NCBI RefSeq assembly: GCF_003590095.1
Contig: NC_039491.1
Span: 5,952,001-6,016,000, forward strand
DNA length: 64,000 nt
Reading direction: 5' to 3'
DNA from: Trichoplusia ni
Taxonomy: Eukaryota > Arthropoda > Insecta > Lepidoptera > Noctuidae
Shown: positions 48,116-59,466 of the stretch, one piece after another
How the letters are laid out: every line of letters starts with the position of its first letter
How positions within the stretch are numbered: position 1 is the stretch's first letter
The notes under the pieces: generated by a model
The model's database searches: none
The model's input: only the letters and a program-made list of their open reading frames with translations
What the model was told of the DNA's origin: nothing
Translations under genes and position numbers: made by a program

Positions 48116-51100
48116 GAGGTACTGTGGTGAATGTCAGTTATTCACACAAGTTATCTTCAAGAGGAAACAATAGAAAGCCTTAAGCGGAACGATACTTAAA
48201 GGTACTAAGGACTAAGCGTGATTTATATTAGGCCCGGAGTTTTGCGAGCCCATGTCAAGCCTCATTCCAAGAGTTTTAACCATTAATATTCATTAAAAAC
48301 CTCAACTTGTTCGCGTTTATTTAATTCTATCAGAACTACTTTTAGCGTAAACAGTAAAGTCTGATATAATTAACTTCAGTGTCTGCCAGCTTATTCTGTT
48401 TGAGATTAAATATCTCGCGTTAATTAAATATAAATCAATTGTTCATGACATAACAATATTAAAGGAGTCTAGTACGATATGTTTCCGCGTAATCAGCTTT
48501 TCATACAATAGATAAGTTCGAATTGTTAGCTGTAGGATGTGCCTGAAAAGTTACTCTCGCTTTTTGTTTCCGATATTTGTCAAGAATATCGGTACAAAAT
48601 AATAAATATCCACGAGCTTTGTTACTCCAGACTTTATATTCATACAAAACGGATTTTGGAAATAGTTTTATCATAAATTTTACAGAATGTTCAAATAGAT
48701 TACTCACGCTATACCAAACAAAGGAGCATAAAAGTATTGCTTTAAGCGCTTGACTTGGAGCTTACAAAAGTAAACGTTTGCATTCTTGGTGTTTAAAGTG
48801 GAAAAAGCAACGAAATAAACTTTGAAACGCTTTACTCGTTACATTCAATATTCGCTGCACTTCACTAGATATTCGAATTTCATTCGCCACCGCAGATTCT
48901 CCTCCAGATATATTTCAAACACTAGAGATTCGTCCAAACCACTGTAAAAAGTATTGCAAAAAGTACTGAATATGATGTTACTCACATTGGTAGGAAAACA
49001 GGTGAACGTGATTTCGTCTAACATTTTCTTTTTTGAGTAGTAAGTCATAACTTTGTGATGATAAGTTATAATTACAAAACGCTAAAGAAACTTCATAAAA
49101 AGTAATTAAAAAAATAATTATCTATTGTAATGTTTATATTTAAAACTCTATCTTGTCTATGAGAATTAAAAATCTTTCTTCTGATAGACGAAACAATAAA
49201 ATTCGGGAACACAAGATTTTTCACTTTATCCACAGTTAAAATAATCTTTCGATTACAAACAGCAGACGTTCATTTATTCGTCAGAATTTAACTCAATACC
49301 TGTAACACATAGCTATAATGTGGTTCGGTCACTTCCGCACGGTTTTCGCTTAGTCTTCAATTTAATTTGATCCGACCCCTTACCCCCATCTCATCCTCCT
49401 TTAGAACCGCAACATGCAATGAGCGCTTCTTATAAACTCCTTGAAATTCTGCTGCCTTGGCTTTAAAGATTGAAATAGTGAAGACTGATTTTGCAACTTA
49501 TTCGTTGTTTTTTTTAAACTAGAGTTTTTTTTTAATATCTAGTTTTTAAAATCTAGAAATCAAAAAATGCAAACTTTAATCTGGTGATGACAGTTCTGGT
49601 TGATAACCCAATTTGTAAAAGTATGTTGCACATTCAAATTATCTTTATTCCTTCATCGAACCATAACATGACAACGACTACCGGATTCCTAATCTTTAAT
49701 CAAATTCAAGTCCTAAAACTTACGTTTGTAACTTAAAAAGACACATCAATTACTGAAGTGCAGAAAAAAACAACAGTTTGAAAATAAAAGTCACAAAAAA
49801 GACGTATCTCCGAAACACGGTGTCCCGGTCGTCACTTGGGAAATTATGGAATATAAAATATTTGTATGATCTCCGCCGAATTTCGCGCTTGTTTTTTACA
49901 CGCTGTTCCGATAAAATGTGCAAGTTCTGCGCAAAGTTTATTTTTGATATGATTAATTACATTCAAAATATGCAAGCAAGCCGTTTTCGTTTTAATTACA
50001 GGAGTGGAAATTAATTTTTGGAACAGAATTTAATAGGTTTTAATGTGTGTTATAGGTATTTTAATTTTATACGGTGCAATTCCCATTTTCTGTTAGGTAC
50101 TTTTAATTTCTTTTTTCAAGTAAATTTTATTAAAATCCGTAAAGTATGTTGGATACAATTACAAACTACAATCTATCCATGCAAATGCATGTAATTTATC
50201 TCGAAATAAAAGGCATTTAAAATATCAAACAAAAATATATAAAACGCTTATTTTGACATCGATATATTTCTTATTTCTCAGTATTGTTTCCTTGCATCGT
50301 TTACACTAACATCACAGCTTACTTGAGTTGAGTCGTCTACACACAATCAGAGAAACTGAACTCAAAATTGCGAAAACTCGATCAGACCAGGCTGGCGCAC
50401 CTGGCAGACGTCACAGGTGTTTGAAAACTGTAGAGTCACAGCCAATGACTTAACTTGCCCTTTACAGTTCGAATACTGTTTATATAACATCATACAGTTG
50501 ACATATCACAATACTGGTGTAGCATGTTATATGATATCCCTCATTCAATAAGCTATTAACACATGACAAAACGTACTGACATCGTAGAATTATATATTTG
50601 GAATTTAGTTGAGTGGAAACATGTACTAATACCCAGTCATAACATAAACGGGGAAATAGAACTGTTATTCAGTCAGAGATACTTGTACAACAAACATGAA
50701 ACAAATGGAACTATCGACGAAGTTAAAACTAAATAAACTAGTTTGAAAGTCAATGGCGGACAACACGCATAACATAGAGACTGTGAATTTGCATTTTTAT
50801 TGGAACCGTTTAAAGAAACAATGGACGGATCGGTTAAAACGCTTGCCGTTTGGGAAATTCAACTGTTTTTCCTTTCGTTTCGCTTTCGGAGTATTCCCTT
50901 ATCGATTTAGCTTGACATAATCTAAACTTTGATGTAGGTTTGAAACTGTTTGATTAAGGGATCCACTGTTTTTCTGTAGCTTTATTTTCATATTTATTTA
51001 TTTTTTACATTATGGAAAGCTTACAAATATTGCAGTATTATAAAACTATACTTACAGTATTATTATATCTGGGGATATCATCAGTTTTCTTTACGCCAAA

Positions 51101-54100
51101 GCTAAAAGTATCATCCAATTTAAAAATACACGTAAGTGTAACTTAATAAGCATACCCTACGTTACCCAGACACATAAGCCGAAATCCTCAACCCGTACTA
51201 AACCGTATACATAAACCCTTGTTTACATGAAGCCGGCTTCAAACAGTCTTTGAGTGACGTCAATAACAATGGGGGGGACTCTCGACGTCACGTACAGCCA
51301 TAGCTTCCCACTCTTTTTGGCAGCGCAATCCTTCAAAGGCGGATGAAATGAGAGCATCTTAATATCCACGTTTTAGTCTTATTTCGTGTGACATTAGCGA
51401 GCCCTCGACGAATGAACAAAGATGTGGTTTATTCTGCAACAAACTATAATGTTAACTTTTTTTTTTTTATTTACGCAGAATTAACACGAATATCACATAA
51501 CATTAATAATACCTTTATTATCTAGCAAAAAATTGATAAACCGAAAAGAAAAGGTGCAGTACTACAAATACATTACAAAAACATAATTTTACTATAGTAC
51601 CTAACTCAGCTGTATTCTCGCATTTGTACGAAAATACTCGTCACAAAATAAACTTGGTACGAGAAGCTTACAACCCGCTCCTCTCTTCAGGGAATAAACG
51701 CGTAATGTTCCACATTTAACACGTGTTCAATATTCATCAACAAAAATCCAATGCACTTTAATTATGGATTGAACTGCAAAATTCTATCGATATATTATTA
51801 TTTAAAGCCTACGGAAAACTCAATATTGTAATTACTGTTGGTGCTAGAATAATGGCGGACCAAATTAGTTATTTACTCACATAAAATGTAACCCAGATAC
51901 ATATTAACACGTTTCGTAATTGGACACAAATTATTAGTCATGATAATTTATGTCAAATTTCATTTAAATTCTAATGTGTTTGAATTTGTGTCAAAATACA
52001 TGTTTGATACAAAATTAATAGCAATTAGCGATACAAAAATACACCAAAAAAACTTACTTCACATTCATACATCGATAAACTAGTAAAACTTATCGCAATA
52101 GCTTAGGAAACTCCGAATATCACTCCCATAGTCGATTTATTATAATCAAATTAATTTAAGGGGTAGTAGTAAGTTCTCAAAGCCTAATTACGAAATATAG
52201 AAACCTTAGCGTACAAAATATTTAATTGTACAAAACAAGTAAATTTTTACGAACTTTTTTTGCAGAATCGCCCACAAATTTACAATGGCGCATCCAAATG
52301 CAGAGGATTCTTGTAACAGGATGCGATATCCTTTGTGTGAGAATATGAAATGCATTTTAGTTTCGCGTTACCTACGTTGTCACTCTAATGAGGCCTTATG
52401 TAAATTGTACTTCATTTAAATGCATTCGCATACATTATATAATCTGTTTATGCGGAGTAATTAGTATCGCTCACGTTTGTATCGTCATTAGAAAACGGCT
52501 CTTAATTCTTAGTGAATCGATTGTGACCGTGATCTAACATATTTATATGGTCTTATTAATAAACATGATTTAAGTGAGTAATACAAATTATTTTTTATTA
52601 TGTAACGCTATTGCAGTGTGAACTATGAATAAATTTTATGTTTTATTTATGTAATTAATTAGAGACAAGTTGAGGCTGGCTTTTATTTTAAGATTTTTGA
52701 CAGACGAATTACTGCGGTATGGTTTTGTGCTGTATGGTAATAATTTTTAAATGGACATAAACTAGAATAACTCAGTGCAGCCGCAAAACGAATCGAATTC
52801 AACTTTTTTATTAAAAAAAATAATTTATTTAACTATATTAGTTAGGATCAAACTACGAAAATTAATTGTATGTTGTATGTATGTATTTAGCGTCAACGGA
52901 AAGGTCAAGGTTTGATCGATACTCACACTTGATGTACATTATTAAAAAAAAACACGGTTTCATTAATTATTAAAAGAAATAGGAAGTAATAATCTCTTTC
53001 AAATTTCTCATTTTCAGCTTTAAATCTTCAATGCCTAATAAGATATATTTTATTTATAATTGTATTATATTATATTTATATACTGCTACCTCAAATCAAA
53101 CATATAATTATAAGAACCCTTTGTTCTGTTTGCAACAGTAAACAACGCTTCAGAAACTGACAAACAAATGAAATTGTTTGTATTTACTTTCCCTATAGAT
53201 GCATGATTAATACTGTAAACATTTGTGAATGTGTTAGGCAACATTTAGCTATTATTGTTCCTAGAACTCAATCTACTATAACACAAATAATTGAATATTT
53301 TAACAGAACCCTGGCGAAATATTATTTTCATAGACACTAATTTCAAATATCTGTATAGAAATGCAGCTAACGTTATTGTACTTTTTATCGATTCTTTTTT
53401 TTTGTTTTCCTTTTTGCTTTTTATTTTTCTACTCTACTTAAATCTCGCTCTGTCATAGACTCTAGATATCAATCAACCGGCTTCAAGGTTCCTTACCCGA
53501 TGGGTAAAACTGGCAGCCTGTTATTCAAGCTTCACTGTCTATTTGTGGGAAACCACCTTGGATCTCATAACCAGATGCTTGAACTTTTCACATTTTTGTT
53601 GAAAATAATAATAAAACATATCTACTTATAATAAAATCGAGGTTAAACAATGGGGCGTAGTGACAACTTTCTTATGAAAAGTAGATTTTCTTTACCTGTA
53701 TGTATAGAACTATAAATTTTTTATTCTACTTCTCTACTTGAAAATAAGGGAAATTTAATGAAAAGTCGGGGGGAAATATTAAGTCAACTCGGCTAAAATA
53801 CATAGCAACAACTTTAAGTACCTAGATAATTGTGTTTAATCAACTATAATTATAATTCGTTTCAATTTACCCTATAAGTAATCAATATCAAATTTCAATA
53901 ATAAGAACTTGTAAGATTTAGGCGGTATCTAAAATTAAACATCAACTTATTAATATTACCCAAAGGCAGTATTATAGTTATGAAGTAATTATCGAATATT
54001 GAAATCAAAAGCAATAATTCTCGTCTATTAATAGATAATAGAATATCAGTCCCACCTGTATAGGCGGGATTCCAAGTTACGATAGCGAATTTGAGATTAA

Positions 54101-54250
54101 TCTGCTATCATCTGTCAATTGATACAATTATGCTGATTTCAATTGTCTTTATTTGCTCAAGACTTGAGAACATAAGTACATTTTCTTACATAATAACATT
54201 GGTAACATTTAACAATGGTAAAATTAACGCGACCTTCGTTTGTCACCTCG
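48116..54250. other. Non-coding stretch, nothing recognised
   Basis: AT-rich DNA with no gene or RNA gene that I can support. A GC-richer patch at 51170-51370 has no long frame. Open frames at 48501 (-), 48845 (-) and 49778 (+) are under 80 codons and unrecognised. Confidence 0.4.
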
Positions 54251-54256
54251 TTTATT
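54251..54256 (-). promoter_or_regulatory. Possible polyadenylation signal of the minus-strand PK-like gene
   Basis: AATAAA on the minus strand about 120 bases after the stop at 54378. This is a plausible 3' UTR length; support is positional only. Confidence 0.35.
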
Positions 54257-54377
54257 GGAAATAGTGACTATGCAAATTAAGGTATCGCAAATCGTTCTGT
54301 TTGACTAGATTTGATAAGCTAAATGTCTTCACAGTTCTTACATTATCCCACAAACAATTGCATCGGTGTCGGAAGTG

Positions 54378-57300
54378 CTAATACACACCAAAGTTTTTCC
54401 CCGTGCACCTATAAGCATGTAGGACTTCCGCAACTGAAACGATTTGGAAACCGTTGCAGTATATGTCTCCTTCATCCGACGGCGTAAGCAGTACTAATTT
54501 GGACCCATAGTTGAATATTCCGGTGTCGATCCCGAATTGCGTGCCAAAACCTACACGATTGAGGTGGTCTCGACGCCAGCAGGTTGTACGACTCTCTGTA
54601 ATTGCATCACATTATGCTAATGTGTTCTGATTTCGACATTTTGGGATGTTAAGTTGGCTTTTAAAAGTACTAAAACTAAGCTATTCATACGGATTATATA
54701 GTAAATATCTGTGATTGTATAAATCACAATCGACTTAAAGATAGTAATTATACTTTTAGCTATGTGATATAGAATTTATCTATCCACCATGCACAAAATT
54801 ACTATTCGTATCGGCAAATACGAATTAGGGTATTATTTTTTAGATTTAAAGTCTGGATCATGCATTTCCAACAAAAATATTTCCACTAAACTTACTTGGA
54901 TAAAGTAAAGGAATAACTTTCCTATACAAATGCATCTTCCGCGCGGTAGCCTCATGCGCTGTGACGGCCAGTATTGGGCACGGAGGTGCCGCAGACGCTA
55001 TGACACGCGCCGACGCACCCGACGTTGTGAACACTATGATTGCTCTGGAATTGCTCTTGAGGGCTGCGAGAGATGCACCCATCGCTACTGCAAATGGCGG
55101 AATTACCGGTAATGGTAACTGAAAGAAAAAGCGGATTGTAGAGATAAATTGAGATTTTTGTTAATTTACTTTTTTGATTTTGGCAAAATCATCTGGTACA
55201 TAAAAACCGATTATTTTGTCTTATGTCTAGTCACCTGTTTTGCGTCATACATTTTTTGTATTATCTATGAATATGATCCATCGGCAACAAAATCGGGATA
55301 AAATCTTTATTCAGGTTATACATATACTTTCTGTGTATCAAATTTAGTTCAAATCCAGCCAGTGGGTTTTACGTGAAAGAGAATAAACATCCATCCATTC
55401 ACACAAACTTTCATGTTTATAATTCTAGCTTAATTAATTGCTGAGTTTTTCTTACATCTCGACTCAACTTCAAGTAGTCTCCAGAGGGATCACAAATTTC
55501 GTGTTCAACGATATCTATTGATCTTATAAGTGATTGTACTAGATCCAGTGGCGATTTACCCTCGCAGCCGCGGAGAAAAATGCCAGCGAAGCGATTTTCA
55601 ACTATTTCATGCACTTGTACGAGTACTTGTCGGTCGTTTGCAGTCTCCTTGTAATAATCTTCTACGATGCTTGGAAACATGTAAAATACAGGTTTGCAAA
55701 TCTAAAAATATCAAAAAGTTTATGTCCTTTTTTATTAGTAACTAAAATAATCTTAAAAGTCTAAACATAGCATAATTTGCAATATTTACCTGTTTGCATA
55801 ATTTCAGTGGACTTTCAAAGTTGCAAAAAAATCTTCCCAAGCTTGAATCCAAAATAATACCCTCAGTCATCTAATAAAACAGAAAAAATTCTTTGTTACA
55901 ATTAATTATTCGTCGCTCTTATAAAATTTAATATCTTATTACCCTAATTAATTCATTAAGGTCGTCGATTTCAAGTGATGTAGGCCAGAACAAAATTGGC
56001 TTCGAAGAGAATTTCTTATTTCCTTTCCTGAATTGACGCAGTTGGTCCGACGTTGCGACATCCTTTAAAATTATGACGTCAACCTTAAACAAACTTTTTG
56101 ATTAGTTAATACAATATTTAAGCTTTGTTATAATTAATCGTTATTCTGTAAAAACAACAGCTTCAATAATTCAAGTTCTCTCTGGGTTTTCAGGGACGTA
56201 GGTTGGCTGTAACAACCACGGAAAAGAATATCTTTCATTGTTGTCATAACATACCTTTTAACAATGCTAATTTAAGTCAAACGAGAGCAACCTAACTCTA
56301 AAACAATTGCGCCGTCCAGTGTAACTTTACGAAGATATTTAATTCATAATTTTATTGTAATTTAATTCCAGGCATAACACTCGTTAGCATTATCACGAAT
56401 CCCGTTCTATGCGATCGAAATGATGCAATCGAGTTAGTTAGTAATCCATCAAGAGATAAGTACGCCAATCGGATGACCCAGTTTCAGTGCTTGCATGCAT
56501 TAATGTACTAGCGATATTCCTATTGTGTAAGAGTACACATCCCATTCACATTGACGTTCGGTATTTTACAAAAGCACTCACCCTATCGTCGATTTCAATG
56601 GGGTTGTTAACAGACATAGTAACTGATAGAGTAACTGGTGTGTTATAAGAACATTTAATCAATTCAGGCATCGATTGTGCTTCCAATATACTGTCCTTTA
56701 TCTTTTCGTAGTATTCTTGATTAGCTTTTGTTAAGTCTATATTGAATATGTTTACTCCAGCATTCTTTAGAGCATTTATGTCATAGGGATCGTATTTCTG
56801 GTCTGCAATCAACGTATTTTAGATGATGAATTAAAGATAAAATAGTTTTGGCAACATTTTTGGGACTTTGGTTTGACTTATATTAAAGGCTAAGCCGCTA
56901 TCGCCCCAGTTGGAGACATACCAAGGCCCTTCCTTGTCCCGAAGGCACTAAGCTTTTAGATCTGACTTCATAAATTGAACCATAGCGTACAGGGTTATCC
57001 AATACAATGGCTTGCATGTGGTCGTTAAAATAGCTATGATTTATAAGCAGCCATCTTCAATCAGTCATGGGCTCCACGAAATACCAATCAAAGATTTAAA
57101 GCTTGATAGAATAAGTAACTCCATATTATATTATTTTTTACTTACAACATTCTAACATTACATTTAAAGTCTGATAAACAATGTCATCCACAGATCTGAT
57201 ACCAAAATGTACCTAAAAATATAAAATTTAATTAATATATTTATCTGGCTCTGTAGTGCATCTAATAGGAAAACGTATTAGTTCACACACGTGAAAGATT

Positions 57301-57826
57301 TCATGAAAGTCGAGTGTCCTATATTTTATACGATAGCTCATCCATATACTATCTTATTCCAATATATGAGACGTGTTTTCTCGAAGCCCGATCATATGTA
57401 TTTAAATACGATTTCGGTGAAAGTTTACAGTTCCAAGAAAGCGTTAGATAAGCCGAATATAACAATAAATAACGACTTATAAATTTCAGTGGTATTATGT
57501 AGTTGGTCGTCTTTATTGTTATTTTACAGTTGCCTTTTATATTAAACTAAGTTTTGAAACATAAATACAGCAATATTACGTATTTTGGATTAAATATTTT
57601 ATAAATTAGGTACCTATCTCCTATGAGTTAGAGAGAATAAGTTGTATTAGTTGTCTGGAAGTTTTATTTTTCTTATTTTTGAATTTGTTAAACCGAAGTC
57701 TGTTTAATCTCCTTTTATAATATTAAACAAAGCTAGGTCATCATCGTATCAACGTTAAATAAATCATTACATCATACTTACACCTCTTTTGTGTTGTTTC
57801 TGTATATCATGTAACCACCAAACCAT
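54378..57826 (-). CDS. Pyruvate kinase-like protein, predicted lid-less pseudoenzyme (8 exons)
   Basis: Inferred exons (minus): 57826-57782, 57212-57146, 56802-56582, 56083-55943, 55870-55790, 55701-55456, 55118-54896, 54595-54378. All have GT/AG borders, join in phase and give 413 aa. The start has a strong context (CAAAATGG) and reads MVWWLHD; active fly PK also begins MVW. Barrel segments follow (NVMLECY, NAGVNIFNIDLTK, TPVTLSVTM, VDVIILKDV, ILDSSLG), then the C domain (IIVFTTSGASARV, CPILAVTAHEATARKMHLYRKVIPLLYP). Active-site residues are lost: IARLNFSH reads IFNIDLTK, no DTKGPEIRTG remains, IISKIE reads ILFWPT, ARGDLG reads LDSSLG. No exon for the lid (B) domain fits in frame between exons 3 and 4. 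With an intact lid exon it would be about 524 aa. Exons 4 and 7 equal their + strand counterparts in length (141 and 223 nt). Confidence 0.78.
55340..55432 (+). repeat. RTE-like repeat tail in intron 6 of the PK-like gene
   Basis: 'ttcaaatccagccagtgggt' then 'gtgaaagagaataaacatcc' and 'acacaaactttcatgtttat' followed by 'aattctag' match the 3' tail of the family at 18320-18495. It ends about 25 bases before the 3' end of exon 6 on the plus-strand scale, very close to the donor site. Confidence 0.6.
56160..56519 (-). pseudogene. Decayed lid (B-domain) exon between exons 3 and 4
   Basis: On the minus strand two frames carry PK-like pieces in the expected order. The first, at about 56484-56356, contains LAYLSLDGLLTNS and VMPGIKLQ (compare the PK 'VVKPGNRVFVDDG' turn). 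The second, one base out of register, at 56346-56154, contains KVTLDGAIVLELGCS and then ILFRGCYSQPTSL and RELELLKL; these line up with ITIDFGEIMLECSE and VCIRGVRHVKPAL of the + strand gene. There are stops at the start of the exon, a TAA at 56272-56274 and a frame change near 56350. Either the exon is dead and skipped, or the assembly has indel errors, or the whole gene is a young pseudogene. Confidence 0.5.
56875..57090. repeat. GC-richer island in intron 2, probable repeat remnant
   Basis: On the minus strand two overlapping frames read like protein (for example HMQAIVLDNPVRYGSIYEV and WYVSNWGDSGLAF), but neither has a start, splice borders in phase or a PK-like motif. The segment stands out from the AT-rich intron around it, so I take it for a transposon or repeat remnant of unknown family. 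Confidence 0.3.
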
Positions 57827-58444
57827 TTTGATAGTATTTTACACAAATTATATCATTACACAACAGACTCTATAAATGAATGATTCTTAACAAGCCAAAG
57901 CCACCCAGATTTTAAACAAAAAATAGAGTTGAAAATATCAATATTTAGAAATAGTATTAGGTACTTTGTGATACAATACTACAATTGACATAGTCAGTAA
58001 TAGTTACTGACTGTAATAGGTTTAATCTTTGCTCACGTGATCTATTTCAGTAATAGGTATTAACGCTCGGGAATACACTACGAATATACTAAGAATCAAT
58101 TATAATCTACGAAATTGAATATCGCTGTCAGTGCATGTGTGCTTGTGTGTGTATATGTTATATGCATTATTAGATCTCGTCTCTCTTAGTAATTAACAGT
58201 TAATTATTATACTTTTATATTGAGACTTTTATATAGAGAAAATTGCTATAAAAAAATCGAATCATTGTTTTTTTTCACATTTCATTTGCAGATACTTGCG
58301 AGTTCTGTTGTACGGTATTTATGTGTTTAATTCTGGGAAACTCAAATGTATAGTTTATAAATAGGTAGGTACCTACTACAATTAAATCAACAATCATTTA
58401 CAAAAGAAGTAATCGTAAAAGTATCATTTAATAAAAGATTTTAC

Positions 58445-58661
58445 CGAATGATTGAAACTGCAATCAAACCGCGACAGATTTGATTGGCAGTGATGCCAGT
58501 ACTACAGCTATGCCCATCTGTCTCGGCCAGCTGGCCCTGTACCACACGATTGCCTCGTATACGGTCGCCTCGGGTCACCGTATCGAGTTTTAGAACGATA
58601 CCAATAACAGATTTGATTGTTTCAAATGAAAACTTTTGTTTCATTTCCATTGTTCTGCAAC
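58445..58661 (-). CDS. Orphan exon-like segment upstream of the PK-like gene
   Basis: A GC-richer island bounded on the minus strand by an acceptor-like TTTTTACAG and a donor-like CG|GTAAAA. An ATG in good context (ACAATGG, 58650) opens 68 codons plus two bases. The end (QICRGLIAVSII) vaguely resembles the PK 'ARNTGIICTIGPAS' strand, and the middle (VLKLDTVTRGDRIRGN) the 'ALDTKGPEIRTG' loop; neither match is secure. Its end phase does not fit any exon found downstream, including exon 3 of the PK-like gene. The plus strand is also open across it. It may be an alternative first exon, a leftover of a third PK copy, or not coding. Confidence 0.25.
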
Positions 58662-59412
58662 CTGTAAAAATGTTTATTATAAATTCAATTATGCACTTAG
58701 ACAAGTTATTATTATTATAATATTTTTTAGCATAGTTCTCGTGAGTACACATTATGTTATTTGATGATCATGTTCATGTATCATGATTCAATAATTATCT
58801 ACTTATGTTCTTGGTAATTCTTTTATTTCTACCTTATTGATCAAATTTCCATACCACCGTATTCGTAGAGTGTATTTATACATATTTATACTTAAATGCA
58901 CATGCATCTTCCGACGAACTCAACACTTTAAAAAATTTATGTCTTCAAATGGTCTTATCGATAACACCCAGATTCTCAGTAATTTTAAAGAAGCGATATT
59001 TTATGAGTTAAAATGTGGCTACATCCATCGTGTACGGAGAGCACTTCAATTTATGCACGTAATTAAGTGGAGTTTGCGATGGGGCTTGGAGCTCGGCACT
59101 TTCCACTAGTAAATGGAATTTACGTACGCCTCCTTTCGAACGTATCTTGAGTTACTGGTGTAAAAATGTAAAAGGAGCGTGTTGTTGGTAGAACAAAAAG
59201 TGCAAAAAAATGTTTGGATGGCTTTGGATTGAAAGTGCTGCATGAATTTTTACTGCTTGTTTCGTTTGTATTAAACTGCCACAATCGAATAAATTGCAAT
59301 TGCATAAACTAACAAAAAAATAAGGTTGGAACCCTTTATTTGCATTATTTTACTCATTAGTTTTTCGCTGTAAAGCTTTAAAGAATTTAATATTTTTAGC
59401 GAAAAGATCTAC
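58662..59412. other. Non-coding stretch, nothing recognised
   Basis: AT-rich DNA. Small frames at 58837 (+) and 59120 (-) are unrecognised and show no splice partners. Confidence 0.4.
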
Positions 59413-59466
59413 AAAAATTAAATTCACATGCCCAAGACACGCCTTGGGCATGTGAATTTAATTTTT
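59413..59466. repeat. Perfect 24-bp fold-back with 6-base loop
   Basis: Arms 59413-59436 and 59443-59466 are exact reverse complements (core cacatgcccaag / cttgggcatgtg) around the loop acacgc. No bulges are present. Probably a collapsed fold-back element or a replication template-switch product; a small-RNA hairpin is possible but not shown. Confidence 0.9.

Noticed and set aside
54930..55112. Arg/Cys-rich open frame on the + strand
   Set aside because: Exact antisense of exon 7 of the minus-strand PK-like gene, whose frame matches the PK C domain and has in-phase splice borders.
56802..58650. Splicing the exon at 58650-58445 directly to the exon at 56802
   Set aside because: The donor leaves two bases and the acceptor also brings two, so the frame breaks; the exon pair at 57826 and 57212 joins in phase instead.
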